64,000 bases of DNA from positions 1-64,000 of the forward strand of contig JAPLDK010000052.1 in NCBI GenBank assembly GCA_026391775.1, read 5' to 3'. The position numbers and the translations under genes are program-made. The notes under the pieces are model-generated. The model had not been told where the DNA came from and searched no databases. It was given only the letters and a program-made list of their open reading frames with translations. Positions 1 to 8,281 of the stretch are shown one piece after another (positions within the stretch are counted from its first letter, which is position 1; the number at the start of each line of letters is the position of its first letter). The stretch is from Bacteroidota bacterium. GTDB lineage: Bacteria > Bacteroidota > Bacteroidia > Bacteroidales > FEN-979.

Positions 1-110
1 AGCGGCCTTGGCCGGCGCGTGACTATCATGTATTTATCGGGATCGGCGGGCTGTCTTAGCGCCGGGCGCAGACGCGATGCAGTGATATGGCCTTCTCAAT
101 CAGTTGGTAA

Positions 111-151
111 AAAGAAGAGGGCAGCCTTTTGAGCCGCCCTCAGTATTTTTT
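111..151. terminator. Stem-loop, probable bidirectional terminator
   Basis: A 6-bp perfect stem (GAGGGC at 117-122, GCCCTC at 136-141) encloses a 13-base loop. It is preceded by an A-rich stretch on one side and followed by TATTTTTT on the other, so it could stop transcription in either direction. It lies directly behind a stop codon of a minus-strand reading frame at 149-151 and downstream of whatever enters the window from the left. Confidence 0.55.
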
Positions 152-262
152 AGTTCAGGTAGGCCTCAATGGATTTGTGAACTCCTGATTCCGTTTCCAC
201 CTTTTGCCGCTTTCGTGCTTCCCTGAGGATGTAGCCCGATCGTTTACGCTTTACTGAATCCT

Positions 263-499
263 TTGAGCCTTTTGGGCGACCTGGTGCAAAATCCGGAAGA
301 AGAACTGGAATTATACATAACTGATACTACGCTTGCCGAGGGTGGGGCGGCAATGATGGCATATGCGAAGATGCAATTCGCGGAAATGAGTGAGGAAGAG
401 CGGGTACTGGTGATAAAAGGTCTGTTAAAGTACTGCGAGCTTGATACGTTCGCAATGGTTATTCTTTGGGAGTTTTGGAATAATAAGATAAACGAATGA
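263..499 (+). CDS. Hypothetical protein, possibly a 5'-truncated remnant
   Basis: I do not recognise this 78-residue frame. It has no ATG. The first usable codon is a TTG at 263, and the frame is open back to a TGA at 224-226. The product is acidic (NPEEELEL, MSEEERV) and ends in an aromatic-rich segment, which looks protein-like rather than random. No ribosome-binding site or promoter is evident just upstream. A basic minus-strand frame ending at 149 overlaps its first 60 or so bases. It may be a small gene starting at TTG, or the surviving 3' part of a longer gene that has lost its start. Confidence 0.3.
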   Translation: MSLLGDLVQNPEEELELYITDTTLAEGGAAMMAYAKMQFAEMSEEERVLVIKGLLKYCELDTFAMVILWEFWNNKINE

Positions 500-606
500 G
501 AATAACGGATTAATATTCAAACCCATAAATTATAACATTCATTTTTTATAACCTGATTATCCAATGCTGATATTTACTTCGCTGAATTGAAACTTTGACC
601 TGATCA

Positions 607-637
607 TTTGCCAATAAAATAAAGTTTTATACCTTTG
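607..637 (+). promoter_or_regulatory. Bacteroidota-type promoter upstream of tRNA-Thr
   Basis: TTTG at 607-610 and TACCTTTG at 630-637 are separated by 19 bases, matching the -33/-7 promoter of the Bacteroidota primary sigma factor. Transcription would begin near 643 and run toward the tRNA at 816. The 316 bases between 499 and the tRNA hold no convincing gene; this promoter and a roughly 170-base AT-rich leader are all I see there. Confidence 0.6.
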
Positions 638-815
638 TGCCAGTGATAGCAGGGTTATTGGATGTAATGTATTTTTCCCATTTTTACAAATATATAGTAA
701 ATAAAGGGATTAGAAGAAAAATTCTTAATTAACGGGAAAATGTAATGTAATTTCTGGTATTGATAATCAGACGATTGCATTAAAAAAAGTCTTCTCATCC
801 CGACTTTTTTTCCCC

Positions 816-888
816 GCCTCTTTAGCTCAGTTGGTAGAGCAGCTGATTCGTAATTAGCAGGTCGGGGGTTCAAGTCCCCTGAGAGGCT
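816..888 (+). tRNA. tRNA-Thr (anticodon CGT)
   Basis: A full cloverleaf can be drawn. The acceptor stem is GCCTCTT with GAGAGGC, the D-stem GCTC with GAGC, the anticodon stem GCTGA with TTAGC, and the T-stem GGGGG with CCCCT around the TTCAAGT loop. The anticodon loop TTCGTAA places CGT at positions 34-36, which reads the threonine codon ACG. The 3' CCA is not encoded in full (T then CAC follows), so the end must be finished by the CCA-adding enzyme. Confidence 0.95.
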
Positions 889-894
889 CACTGA

Positions 895-930
895 AATGAA
901 AAAGCCCGCAAACAACGGGCTTTTTCATTT
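895..930 (+). terminator. Rho-independent terminator after tRNA-Thr
   Basis: A near-perfect inverted repeat (AATGAAAAAGCCCG at 895-908 with CGGGCTTTTTCATT at 916-929) encloses a 7-base loop and ends in a T-rich tail. It begins seven bases after the tRNA. Its symmetry means it can also end the minus-strand gene that stops at 952. Confidence 0.9.
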
Positions 931-951
931 TCGGGGGATAGATATGATGAG

Positions 952-1401
952 TTAAACAAGATCTTCGAACGTTGCTTCTGCCGGAGCTACCGGAGCCAGT
1001 TTACAGCCTTCCCCACTATTCGTGGTATCGGTATCCAGGAAATCTGCTTCGCCAGGAGTTTTAGGTGCAAGATTAGGGATCAGCAAATTCAAATTGTCTG
1101 CATCCGAATCATTGAAGTCAGCTTCAATTGGAGTGACCGGTGCAAGTGTACGTGATGCCGGAGCACTCAAAGTTATGAGATCGTTGTCGCTGAAATCCGC
1201 TTCATTCGGAGTCCCAGGAGCTAAAATCTTCAGATCTTCAATACTGATGAAGGGAACAACGGCAGATACAGTATTCACAATCGCATTTGAATGATACGAC
1301 AGCTCGTCAGAATAAATCGTCTGTGCCGAAGTGCCGTTTGCAAAGAGAAAGTTTGACTGTAATCCGAAAAAGGTCACAATTATATAAAATGTAGTTTTCA
1401 T
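952..1401 (-). CDS. Small secreted protein with LAPxTPxEADF repeats
   Basis: A 149-residue exported protein of unknown function. Residues 1-27 or so (MKTTFYIIVTFFGLQSN...) form a signal peptide with a hydrophobic core and a probable cut near ANG or SAQ. The rest is dominated by four copies of a 15-residue acidic motif, LAPGTPNEADFSDND, LAPVTPIEADFNDSD, LAPKTPGEADFLDTD and LAPVAPAEATFEDLV, spaced 24-26 residues apart, the last being the C-terminus. I start at the ATG at 1401 because it begins the signal peptide directly. An in-frame ATG at 1509 would add a 36-residue polar extension and fits the promoter spacing slightly better, so the start is not settled. The gene stands alone, between a tRNA terminator and a pseudogene. 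Confidence 0.7.
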   Translation of the reverse strand: MKTTFYIIVTFFGLQSNFLFANGTSAQTIYSDELSYHSNAIVNTVSAVVPFISIEDLKILAPGTPNEADFSDNDLITLSAPASRTLAPVTPIEADFNDSDADNLNLLIPNLAPKTPGEADFLDTDTTNSGEGCKLAPVAPAEATFEDLV

Positions 1402-1555
1402 TAGTTTCTGAGTTTTGGTTTTGTTGGTTCTTTGTTCTTTTAAACTTGATACGACCATAAGACGTACCCCTGAGGGTAATGTTACATTCTTTAAGGATCG
1501 TAGGTTCATTTTAACAAATAATTAACAAAACATTGAATATTAATAATATATGCAG

Positions 1556-1563
1556 CAAAGATA
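1556..1563 (-). promoter_or_regulatory. -7 promoter element for the repeat protein
   Basis: On the minus strand this reads TATCTTTG, a match to the TAnnTTTG element. Transcription would start near 1549, leaving a leader of about 148 bases to the ATG at 1401, or about 40 to the alternative ATG at 1509. No clear TTTG -33 element was found. Confidence 0.45.
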
Positions 1564-1669
1564 CTGTTTATTTAGACTCGGTAAATTAAATAATCGATAA
1601 ATCTCCGTTAAATTCCGATGAAAGGGGGAAAAACATCGACGAAATTATAAAATAAAGAAAATGAGATAG

Positions 1670-2208
1670 TTACATATATGGTTCGACGATGTCGCCGTTG
1701 ATCAGGTAATTACCCATGCATTGAGCGGTAAGGCAGGAATGAACCGGAAGTATGCCAAGCAGATCGCCCGGGCCGGATCTCGTCCATGCCGCCGAAGTTG
1801 TCAAGAAGGCTGCAGGCAGGGGTATCGCCAACAGATAGGATCAGGTCTCCCGGGCCGCTGTCGAATTTCACTTTTAAAGATTGGATCTGTTGAAAAGCCT
1901 CCCTGCTGATCATTTCAATTTCATCCCTCCCCCTTGCATTGTAACCAGGATATTCAGATCTGCCTTACCTGAAAGATCAATAATCTCCTATACCTGGCCA
2001 TGGAAACACTTGCAACAGTAATTGCGCGTATACCTTCTTCCCTGAACCAACCACCGATAAGCCGGGATTGATGTGTTTTAAAATGAGGCCTGAACTTCAC
2101 GCCAAGCTTTCGGGCTTTATCAACCATCCAACGGATATTCTCCCTGCAGATGGTTTCATTTACAATGAGGGTAGGACGGGCGATGTTCTCAAGCCGGATA
2201 TTCAGTGT
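1670..2208 (-). pseudogene. Decayed D-threonine aldolase / D-serine dehydratase-like PLP enzyme
   Basis: Three pieces of one enzyme family appear in order on the minus strand, in different frames and with internal sequence missing. Piece 1 (about 2208-1990) has the N-terminal part with ARPTLIVNE and the PLP-lysine motif RPHFKTH, ending in ITVASVSMARY. Piece 2 (about 1949-1768) has LILSVGDTPACSLLDNFGG and DEIRPG. Piece 3 (about 1768-1670) has the C-terminal LPVHSCLTAQCMGNYL. An intact member is about 360 residues; roughly half is gone here, and the frame breaks after piece 1 and between pieces 2 and 3. The last join falls where the family has RPGN and KPGD, suggesting deletion between short similar sequences. 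No ATG is present. It follows the peptidase stop codon directly and was probably once the last gene of that operon. Confidence 0.8.
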
Positions 2209-4341
2209 CTAAAGATAATCCTTAAAATACTGGTACATTTTCACGTTCAGATGCACCCTGTCCTTACCCCTTATATTATGCTCATGCCCGGGATAAATAA
2301 AATAATCGAGCTGCTTCCCTTCTTCAACACACTTTTTTATGAATGACAAACCGTTCTGAGGCACTACCGTACCATCCTGGTAGCCTTGGATAATCAGCAG
2401 TTTGCCATTCAGTTTTTTAACATAATTAAGCAATGAGGCATTCTTATAACCCTCGGGGTTCGACTGGGGAGTGTCCATATACCTCTCGCCATACATTACT
2501 TCGTAAAACTTCCAATCGATGACAGGTCCTCCGCATACGCCAACCTTGAACGTACCTGGGTTCCTGACCATCATCGAGATGGTCAGGAACCCACCGTATG
2601 ACCAGCCGTTTATTCCAATCCTGGTGCTGTCGATCCAGGGCAGTGCTTTCAGGTACTTTACACCGCACATCTGATCCTCCACCTCGGCATCGCCAAGGTG
2701 ACGGAAAACAGCCTGTTCAAAATCCCTGCCCCGTTCGGAAGTGCCCCGGTTGTCAAGGGTAAATACTACATATCCCTGTTCGGCAAGGTAATTCAGGAAC
2801 AGACCTGCACCACCCAGCCAACTGTCGGTAACAAGTTGAGAATGAGGTCCGCCGTAAACATAAATAATTACAGGGTATCGCTTTGCTGAATCGAAATCCA
2901 CAGGCCTTATAATCCTGCAATACAGATCGGTGTTAAGCTTGTTTTTAATTGTGAAGATGGTCGTTTTGCCGATCCTGTAATCTTTCAGGGGATTGGCATC
3001 GGTAAGCAGTTCCTGTTTTACCCCACCCTTTGTATCCAGCAGCTCGATTTTTCTGGACATAGTGGGGCTGGAATACGAATCAAGAAAGAAGTTGCCGTCG
3101 GTACTGACTTTTACATTATGGATGCCTGCGGATGAGGTGAGCCCGTTAAGCGTACCTGATTTAAGGTCAAGTGAATACAGGGATCTCCCGATAGGATTAC
3201 CCTTATTGCATATGAAGAAGATCTTTTCCCCTTTGGTATCCGTCCAGGTGTAAGAACTCACCTCCCATGAGCCTTTTGTCAGTTGTTTGATCAGCTTCCC
3301 GGAGGCTTCATAGAGATAGAAATGATTAAATCCGTCGCGACGGCTCAGCCATAGAAAGCGGGAAGCATCATCGTTTATAAACACAGGTCCATTGAGAGGT
3401 TCCACATACTTCGCATCAGTCTCCAGGAACAGGTTTTTTAAAAATTTCCCGCTGCCTGCATCGTAGGTTTTCATCCACATGCTGTCCTGCTCCCGGTTTA
3501 ACACAGCAATATAAATGAGTTTGCCATCGGGGCTCCAGCTGACATTGGTAAAGTACTTTGCAGTATCGGCGCCGGCTTCCATCTCAATATGTGTGTTCGT
3601 TTCTACAGAGTAAATATGAATATTCACATAATGGCTCTTTTGCCCTGCCATGGGATACTTTGTCCCGTCAAGTATGGCAATCGGATCGGTTATATCGACA
3701 GTGGGATAGGTGGCCACCCCAGTTTCATTCATATAATAATAAGCCAGTTTATCGCCGGCTGGTGACCAGAAAGTACCCTTGCTGATCCCGAACTCATTCC
3801 GGTGCACCCTGTTTGATCCATAGGAAATATCGGGATTGGAGGATGTTTCAACTTTATATTCCTTCCCGTTGACACTTACAAACAGGTCATTTTTCATAGT
3901 ATAGGCAGTATTGAAAGTGTGACCAGCAACATCGGTATTCTGCGCATTTTCGGAACAGGAATTGAGTTTTTGCAGGCTGCTATCCGCAAGGCTATAACTA
4001 ATGATCCTGTTCTTTGAAATGAAACTGAACACACTGGTCTTATATACGGTGATAACAGGAAATCGTGGTAATGTATCTTCCTTTGCTTCCTTGAGCTTTG
4101 CATTCAAAGATTGAAGCTTGAGTATGGTATCCCTCAGGGTTTTATCAGGATATCCCTTCACAAGGCAGTTTTTAGCTACGTATAACCAGGCGTTCTCATC
4201 CCCGTTCCATTGAAGTTGTGAAAGGTTTTTCGCCGTAAGCCCTGTGCCAAGGGTAGCATCTTCCATGCTCATGAGTTTCGTCTGGGCAAAAAGAAGGCCC
4301 GGTAAGACCAGGCCAGACAGGATAAAAAATAATCTTTTCAT
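2209..4341 (-). CDS. S9 family prolyl peptidase, DPP4 / prolyl tripeptidyl peptidase-like
   Basis: A 710-residue exported serine peptidase that removes di- or tripeptides ending in proline from peptide N-termini. Residues 1-19 are a signal peptide ending LLFAQ. Residues about 40-470 form the beta-propeller, including the RNEFGISKGTFWSP segment, whose Glu corresponds to the substrate N-terminus-binding Glu of the family. The C-terminal alpha/beta hydrolase domain carries the triad: Ser581 in GWSYGG, Asp656 in GYQDGT and His688 in GHEHNIRG. The Ser-Asp-His spacing of 75 and 32 residues equals that of Porphyromonas PTP-A as I recall it. It starts 10 bases after butyrate kinase, so it sits in the amino-acid fermentation operon and would feed it peptides. 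DPP4 versus PTP-A specificity cannot be decided by eye. Confidence 0.9.
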   Translation of the reverse strand: MKRLFFILSGLVLPGLLFAQTKLMSMEDATLGTGLTAKNLSQLQWNGDENAWLYVAKNCLVKGYPDKTLRDTILKLQSLNAKLKEAKEDTLPRFPVITVYKTSVFSFISKNRIISYSLADSSLQKLNSCSENAQNTDVAGHTFNTAYTMKNDLFVSVNGKEYKVETSSNPDISYGSNRVHRNEFGISKGTFWSPAGDKLAYYYMNETGVATYPTVDITDPIAILDGTKYPMAGQKSHYVNIHIYSVETNTHIEMEAGADTAKYFTNVSWSPDGKLIYIAVLNREQDSMWMKTYDAGSGKFLKNLFLETDAKYVEPLNGPVFINDDASRFLWLSRRDGFNHFYLYEASGKLIKQLTKGSWEVSSYTWTDTKGEKIFFICNKGNPIGRSLYSLDLKSGTLNGLTSSAGIHNVKVSTDGNFFLDSYSSPTMSRKIELLDTKGGVKQELLTDANPLKDYRIGKTTIFTIKNKLNTDLYCRIIRPVDFDSAKRYPVIIYVYGGPHSQLVTDSWLGGAGLFLNYLAEQGYVVFTLDNRGTSERGRDFEQAVFRHLGDAEVEDQMCGVKYLKALPWIDSTRIGINGWSYGGFLTISMMVRNPGTFKVGVCGGPVIDWKFYEVMYGERYMDTPQSNPEGYKNASLLNYVKKLNGKLLIIQGYQDGTVVPQNGLSFIKKCVEEGKQLDYFIYPGHEHNIRGKDRVHLNVKMYQYFKDYL

Positions 4342-4351
4342 GATGTTATTT

Positions 4352-5431
4352 TCAATTATACGGAGTCGGAGTGATCTCGCCTTTCAGCACCATGATGCCA
4401 TTCTGAGCCAGGGCCCTCATCTCGTCTTCGCCGGGGTATATCTGCACAGGTGCCAGCTTATACACTCTTTCCTGTATCCAGCTCACGAACATTTTATCGT
4501 ATGCAACACCCCCAGTGATCAGGATTGCATCGCATTCGCATTTCAGCACAGTATACATTTCGCCAATAGTCTTAGCTATCTGGTAAGCCATAGCCTGATA
4601 AATAAGTTTTGCATATTCATCCCCGGCTTTGACCCTTTGTTCTACCTCAGCAGCATTGTTAGTCCCGAGATAAGCCACAAGCCCTCCTTCCCCGGTTACC
4701 ATTTTTTTGATTTGCTTGATGTCATATTCCCCACTGAAACATATCTTGATGATCTGGTTCATGGGAAGAGTCCCGCTTCGTTCGGGGCTGAACGGGCCTT
4801 CACCGTCAACTCCCTGGTTCACATCAATGACTTTCCCTTTCTTATGTGCCCCCACCGTTACTCCCCCACCCAGATGGGCCACGATAAGATTAATATCTTC
4901 GTAACGTTTCTGAATAGCACGTGCATATTCCCTTGCGATGGCTTTCTGGTTCAGGGCGTGGAAGATGGAGACCCTCTTGAAGAGAGGATGCCCGGCAATT
5001 CTGGCCATGGGCTCAAACTCGTCCACAACTACAGGATCGGCAATGTATGCTTTTGCCCCGGGAATGTTTTTTAAAAGGTCATTGGCGATGAGTCCGCCAA
5101 GGTTGCTTGCATGCTCGGTTTCAGAATAGATCAGGTCATGGATCATGGTTTCATTGACCTCGTAAATACCCGAAGGGATAGGCTTCAGAACACCTCCTCT
5201 TCCAACCACTACCTTAACCTGTTCCAGGTTTATCCCGGCATCGGCAAGTTGCTGGAGGATGATGTTTTTCCGGTACTGGAACTGGTCGGTGATTTTTGGA
5301 TAAGGAGCCAGGTCTTCCGACGTATGCTTGATGGTTTTCAGAAAGACCGCTTTGTCGTTCTGAAAAACCGCAATTTTAGTTGATGTTGATCCCGGGTTGA
5401 TAGCAATTACCCGGACATTGTCCATTTCCAT
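4352..5431 (-). CDS. buk: Butyrate kinase
   Basis: A 359-residue cytoplasmic acyl-phosphate kinase of the ASKHA fold. It converts butyryl phosphate (or branched-chain acyl phosphates) and ADP to the acid and ATP, the ATP-yielding last step of butyrate fermentation. The N-terminal phosphate loop INPGSTSTKIAVF, the central HLGGGVTVGAHKKGKVIDV and the later LITGGVAYD are characteristic of Buk. The length is normal. It lies 5 bases after the permease gene and 10 before the S9 peptidase, and its partner Ptb is one gene upstream. The main alternative is a branched-chain acyl kinase, which has the same chemistry. Confidence 0.95.
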   Translation of the reverse strand: MEMDNVRVIAINPGSTSTKIAVFQNDKAVFLKTIKHTSEDLAPYPKITDQFQYRKNIILQQLADAGINLEQVKVVVGRGGVLKPIPSGIYEVNETMIHDLIYSETEHASNLGGLIANDLLKNIPGAKAYIADPVVVDEFEPMARIAGHPLFKRVSIFHALNQKAIAREYARAIQKRYEDINLIVAHLGGGVTVGAHKKGKVIDVNQGVDGEGPFSPERSGTLPMNQIIKICFSGEYDIKQIKKMVTGEGGLVAYLGTNNAAEVEQRVKAGDEYAKLIYQAMAYQIAKTIGEMYTVLKCECDAILITGGVAYDKMFVSWIQERVYKLAPVQIYPGEDEMRALAQNGIMVLKGEITPTPYN

Positions 5432-5436
5432 AATTC

Positions 5437-7227
5437 TTAATTTTTTTCAGGCTCAGGCAACTTTGTTTTAAACACTGACCACGCTAAAAGATAAGGGATG
5501 ATGGTTAATCCGGAAGCAACAGCAAGTCTGAGAATTATCATTTGAGGATATAATATCCACAGCAGTGAATAGGGTAAGATCAGTAGGAACAATAGGGCGA
5601 AAAACCTGATTAGCATTGGGTTTACAGTAAATAAATTAGCATATCCGGCATACACACCGACCAGAAGTGCACCTTTTTTTGTGCGGTACAGATCCCTTCC
5701 TGTGCGGAGGCCAATAATACTCTTACGGATGCTGTAAATGAAATAGATCAGAAAGCCGATGTACATCCAGATCAGAAGCCGCAACCAGGTATCAACCGGG
5801 AGAGCTGCCATCTGCCCTAAGCAAAAAAGGGCTCCAAGTATAGGAATTAGAGGTACCAATGGTGTGCGGAATGGACGTGGAATGTCGGGGCGCTTTTTCC
5901 TCAGGAAAATGATACTGATGCATACGATGGTGAAAGCAAGCAAGGTTCCGATAGAAACGAGCTCGCCAAGAATGCTTATCGGAAGAACGCCGGCAAGTAT
6001 CATAGCAACCAATCCTGTAAGCAAAGAACTGATGTATGGGGTCTTGAACTTTTTATGAACTCTGGCAAATACCTGGGGAAGCAATCCGTCCTTGGCCATG
6101 GTATAAAAGATTCTGGGCTGGCCAAGTAGCATTACCAGTATGACCGAACTCAAGCCAGCCAATGCGGCGATCTTGATGATAGGCCTAAGCCAGAACATCT
6201 TATCTCCCATGGAATCAACTCCAACAGCAACAGGATCTGGAACCAGAAGCCTTGGATAAGCAATGATACCGGTAAGTACAATGGCAACGAGTATATACAG
6301 GATCGTGGAAATTCCCAGGGATCCAAGGATTCCTATGGGCATGTGTTTCTGTGGATTTTTCGCTTCCTGGGCGGCCGTGGAGACCGCATCGAACCCTATA
6401 TAGGCAAAGAAGATCACCCCCGCCGCCCGGAATATCCCAGACCAGCCGAAATGCCCCCATTCACCCGTATTTGGTGGGATGAAAGGCTTCCAGTTGACAG
6501 CTTTCACGAAGAAAAAGCCAATCACAACAAACAGTATGATCACTCCAACCTTGGTGATGACCATGACGTTGTTGAAACTGGCTGATTCCTTGATACCGAT
6601 GATAAGAAGAAGAGTCAGAACGGCAATGATGAACATCGCAGGGATATTCATAATGGCATGTGTTGTGGGAAGAGAGGCCACATCCACTCCCTGCTTGGTA
6701 AGGAGATTTATCAGGTCAGTGGTTTTTGGGACCCAGCTGATTGGGCCGGGCGGATCGATCAGCGTAGTCCCGGAAGCTGCTGTGAACTGAACCGGAAGGC
6801 TGACTCCCAGATCTTTCAGAAAACTAACCATGTATCCCGACCATCCTACCGAAACGGTGGAGGCTGCGAAAAGGTACTCAAGGATCAGGTCCCAGCCTAT
6901 TATCCATGCAAGAAACTCCCCTAAGGTTGTATAGGCATAAGTGTAAGCACTGCCGGAGATCGGGATCATGCTTGCGAATTCGGCATAGCAAAGGCCTGCA
7001 AATGCACATGCGATACCTGAAATGATGAACGAGATCACAATGGCAGGGCCTGCATACTGGGCGGCAGCCTGTCCGGTCAGGACAAAAATACCGGCACCGA
7101 TGATGCCTCCTATGCCCAGGGTGGTCAGGTTTGTTGCGGTAAGCGCCTTTTTAAACCCCTGCTTGTTATCGGCGGCTTCGTCGAGAAGTTCCTGAATAGG
7201 TTTGATGGTGAACAGCTTACTGCCCAT
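5437..7227 (-). CDS. APC-superfamily amino acid permease (CAT/YfnA-like)
   Basis: A 596-residue inner-membrane transporter with 12 or more hydrophobic segments. The first helix carries the APC substrate-site motif GIGGIIGAGIFVLTG (about residues 37-51), followed by a typical CAT-family second helix region AYTTLGEFLAWIIGWDLILE. The C-terminal third (after about residue 500) has extra hydrophobic segments beyond the 12-helix core. It probably imports amino acids by proton symport; which ones is not visible. Its place between ptb and buk, with a 67-base gap to ptb and 5 bases to buk, argues that its substrate is what the Ptb/Buk pair helps to ferment. Confidence 0.88.
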   Translation of the reverse strand: MGSKLFTIKPIQELLDEAADNKQGFKKALTATNLTTLGIGGIIGAGIFVLTGQAAAQYAGPAIVISFIISGIACAFAGLCYAEFASMIPISGSAYTYAYTTLGEFLAWIIGWDLILEYLFAASTVSVGWSGYMVSFLKDLGVSLPVQFTAASGTTLIDPPGPISWVPKTTDLINLLTKQGVDVASLPTTHAIMNIPAMFIIAVLTLLLIIGIKESASFNNVMVITKVGVIILFVVIGFFFVKAVNWKPFIPPNTGEWGHFGWSGIFRAAGVIFFAYIGFDAVSTAAQEAKNPQKHMPIGILGSLGISTILYILVAIVLTGIIAYPRLLVPDPVAVGVDSMGDKMFWLRPIIKIAALAGLSSVILVMLLGQPRIFYTMAKDGLLPQVFARVHKKFKTPYISSLLTGLVAMILAGVLPISILGELVSIGTLLAFTIVCISIIFLRKKRPDIPRPFRTPLVPLIPILGALFCLGQMAALPVDTWLRLLIWMYIGFLIYFIYSIRKSIIGLRTGRDLYRTKKGALLVGVYAGYANLFTVNPMLIRFFALLFLLILPYSLLWILYPQMIILRLAVASGLTIIPYLLAWSVFKTKLPEPEKN

Positions 7228-7294
7228 AGAGTTTGTTTTACGGATTAATTTCCGGCATTTTCGGGCTGATATTGAATTCTGCCGTTAGTAAACG

Positions 7295-8218
7295 TTATAC
7301 AGCAGCTGCCATGATGATGGAAGCCTGCTTGGATTCTTCGGTATCGGAACGGGATGTCAGTACAATAGGGGCGGCAGCACCAAGTACCACGGCCGCAAGC
7401 TTCGCATTTGCTGAGAACCCGTATGCTTTGTACAGAATGTTGCCGGCTTCAATATCAGGAACAATCAGGAGGTCGGCATCGCCGGCCACATCGCTTACGA
7501 TCCCTTTATGTTTGGCACTTTCCATGCTTACTGCATTGTCGTATGCAAGGGGGCCGTCAATGATGCAATTTTTAATTTGTCCGCGCTGGTTCATTTTGGA
7601 AAGAAGGGCGGCTTCAAGAGTTGCCGGCATGGCTTCATTAACCATTTCTACAGCTGCAAGAACTGCAACTTTTGGTTTGGTATAGCCAAGCTTGTTCATG
7701 AACTCAACCGCATTGTTAATGATAGCGATCTTGGTTTTGAAATCAGGTGCCGGGATCATTGCAGCGTCACTTAAACCTAAGAGTTTGTGATACGTAGGGA
7801 CTTCAAAGAGTGCGAAATGCGACAGAACATCTCCTTTGCGTAACCCGGTTTCCTTATCAAGTACTCCTCTCAGAAAGACTGCTGTAGGGACATTCCCTTT
7901 CATCAGGATGTCGGCCTGCTTTTCCCTGACCATTGTAACTGCTTTCCTCACAGCAGCCGCATCAACTTCCTCGTTGATGATCTTCATCCTGCTGACATCG
8001 AGGTTAAATTTGGCTGCAATGTCTTTTATTTTTTTCTCATTGCCGATGAGAACAGCCTCAATGAGACCCAATTTATCAACGGCACAGATTGCTTCCAGGC
8101 AATGTTCGTCATGGGCAACGGCAACAGCCAGGCGTTTTTTACCGGAATTCTTTGCTAATCCATTAAGATCGGTTAGTTTTGTGAGTACGCCTTTTTTGGC
8201 TTCAGTTTGGGTAGTCAT
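7295..8218 (-). CDS. ptb: Phosphate butyryltransferase
   Basis: A 307-residue cytoplasmic enzyme that exchanges CoA for phosphate on butyryl-CoA (or branched acyl-CoA), making the acyl phosphate used by Buk. The C-terminal half has the PTA/PTB-family features GDADLLIVPDIEAGNILYKA and VVLGAAAPIVLTSRSDT, and the N-terminal half has ILMKGNVPTAVFLRGVLD. The length is right for Ptb and short for acetyl-specific Pta. It is the first gene of the operon ptb-permease-buk-peptidase and has its own promoter in the shared region with tryptophanase. Confidence 0.93.
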   Translation of the reverse strand: MTTQTEAKKGVLTKLTDLNGLAKNSGKKRLAVAVAHDEHCLEAICAVDKLGLIEAVLIGNEKKIKDIAAKFNLDVSRMKIINEEVDAAAVRKAVTMVREKQADILMKGNVPTAVFLRGVLDKETGLRKGDVLSHFALFEVPTYHKLLGLSDAAMIPAPDFKTKIAIINNAVEFMNKLGYTKPKVAVLAAVEMVNEAMPATLEAALLSKMNQRGQIKNCIIDGPLAYDNAVSMESAKHKGIVSDVAGDADLLIVPDIEAGNILYKAYGFSANAKLAAVVLGAAAPIVLTSRSDTEESKQASIIMAAAV

Positions 8219-8281
8219 ACAATGTTTCCTCCTAAAAATTTATTTTATTTTGTTATGTTTTATCAGGGGTCTCTGACATAG

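Noticed and set aside
3-59. Open frame ending ARDYHVFIGIGGLS at the left edge, possibly the end of a gene
   Set aside because: Only 18 codons are visible and no family can be recognised; the first 100 bases are left unassigned.
655-915. 86-codon minus-strand frame
   Set aside because: It runs across the whole tRNA-Thr gene and its terminator, so it is a chance frame.
1022-1294. 90-codon plus-strand frame
   Set aside because: It is antisense to the repeat protein and owes its regular look to the same repeated DNA.
1710-1913. 67-codon minus-strand frame taken as a gene of its own
   Set aside because: It is the middle block of the D-threonine-aldolase-like pseudogene; matching blocks lie on both sides in other frames.
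4244-5074. 276-codon plus-strand frame
   Set aside because: It lies opposite butyrate kinase, which has clear family motifs; the antisense product has none.
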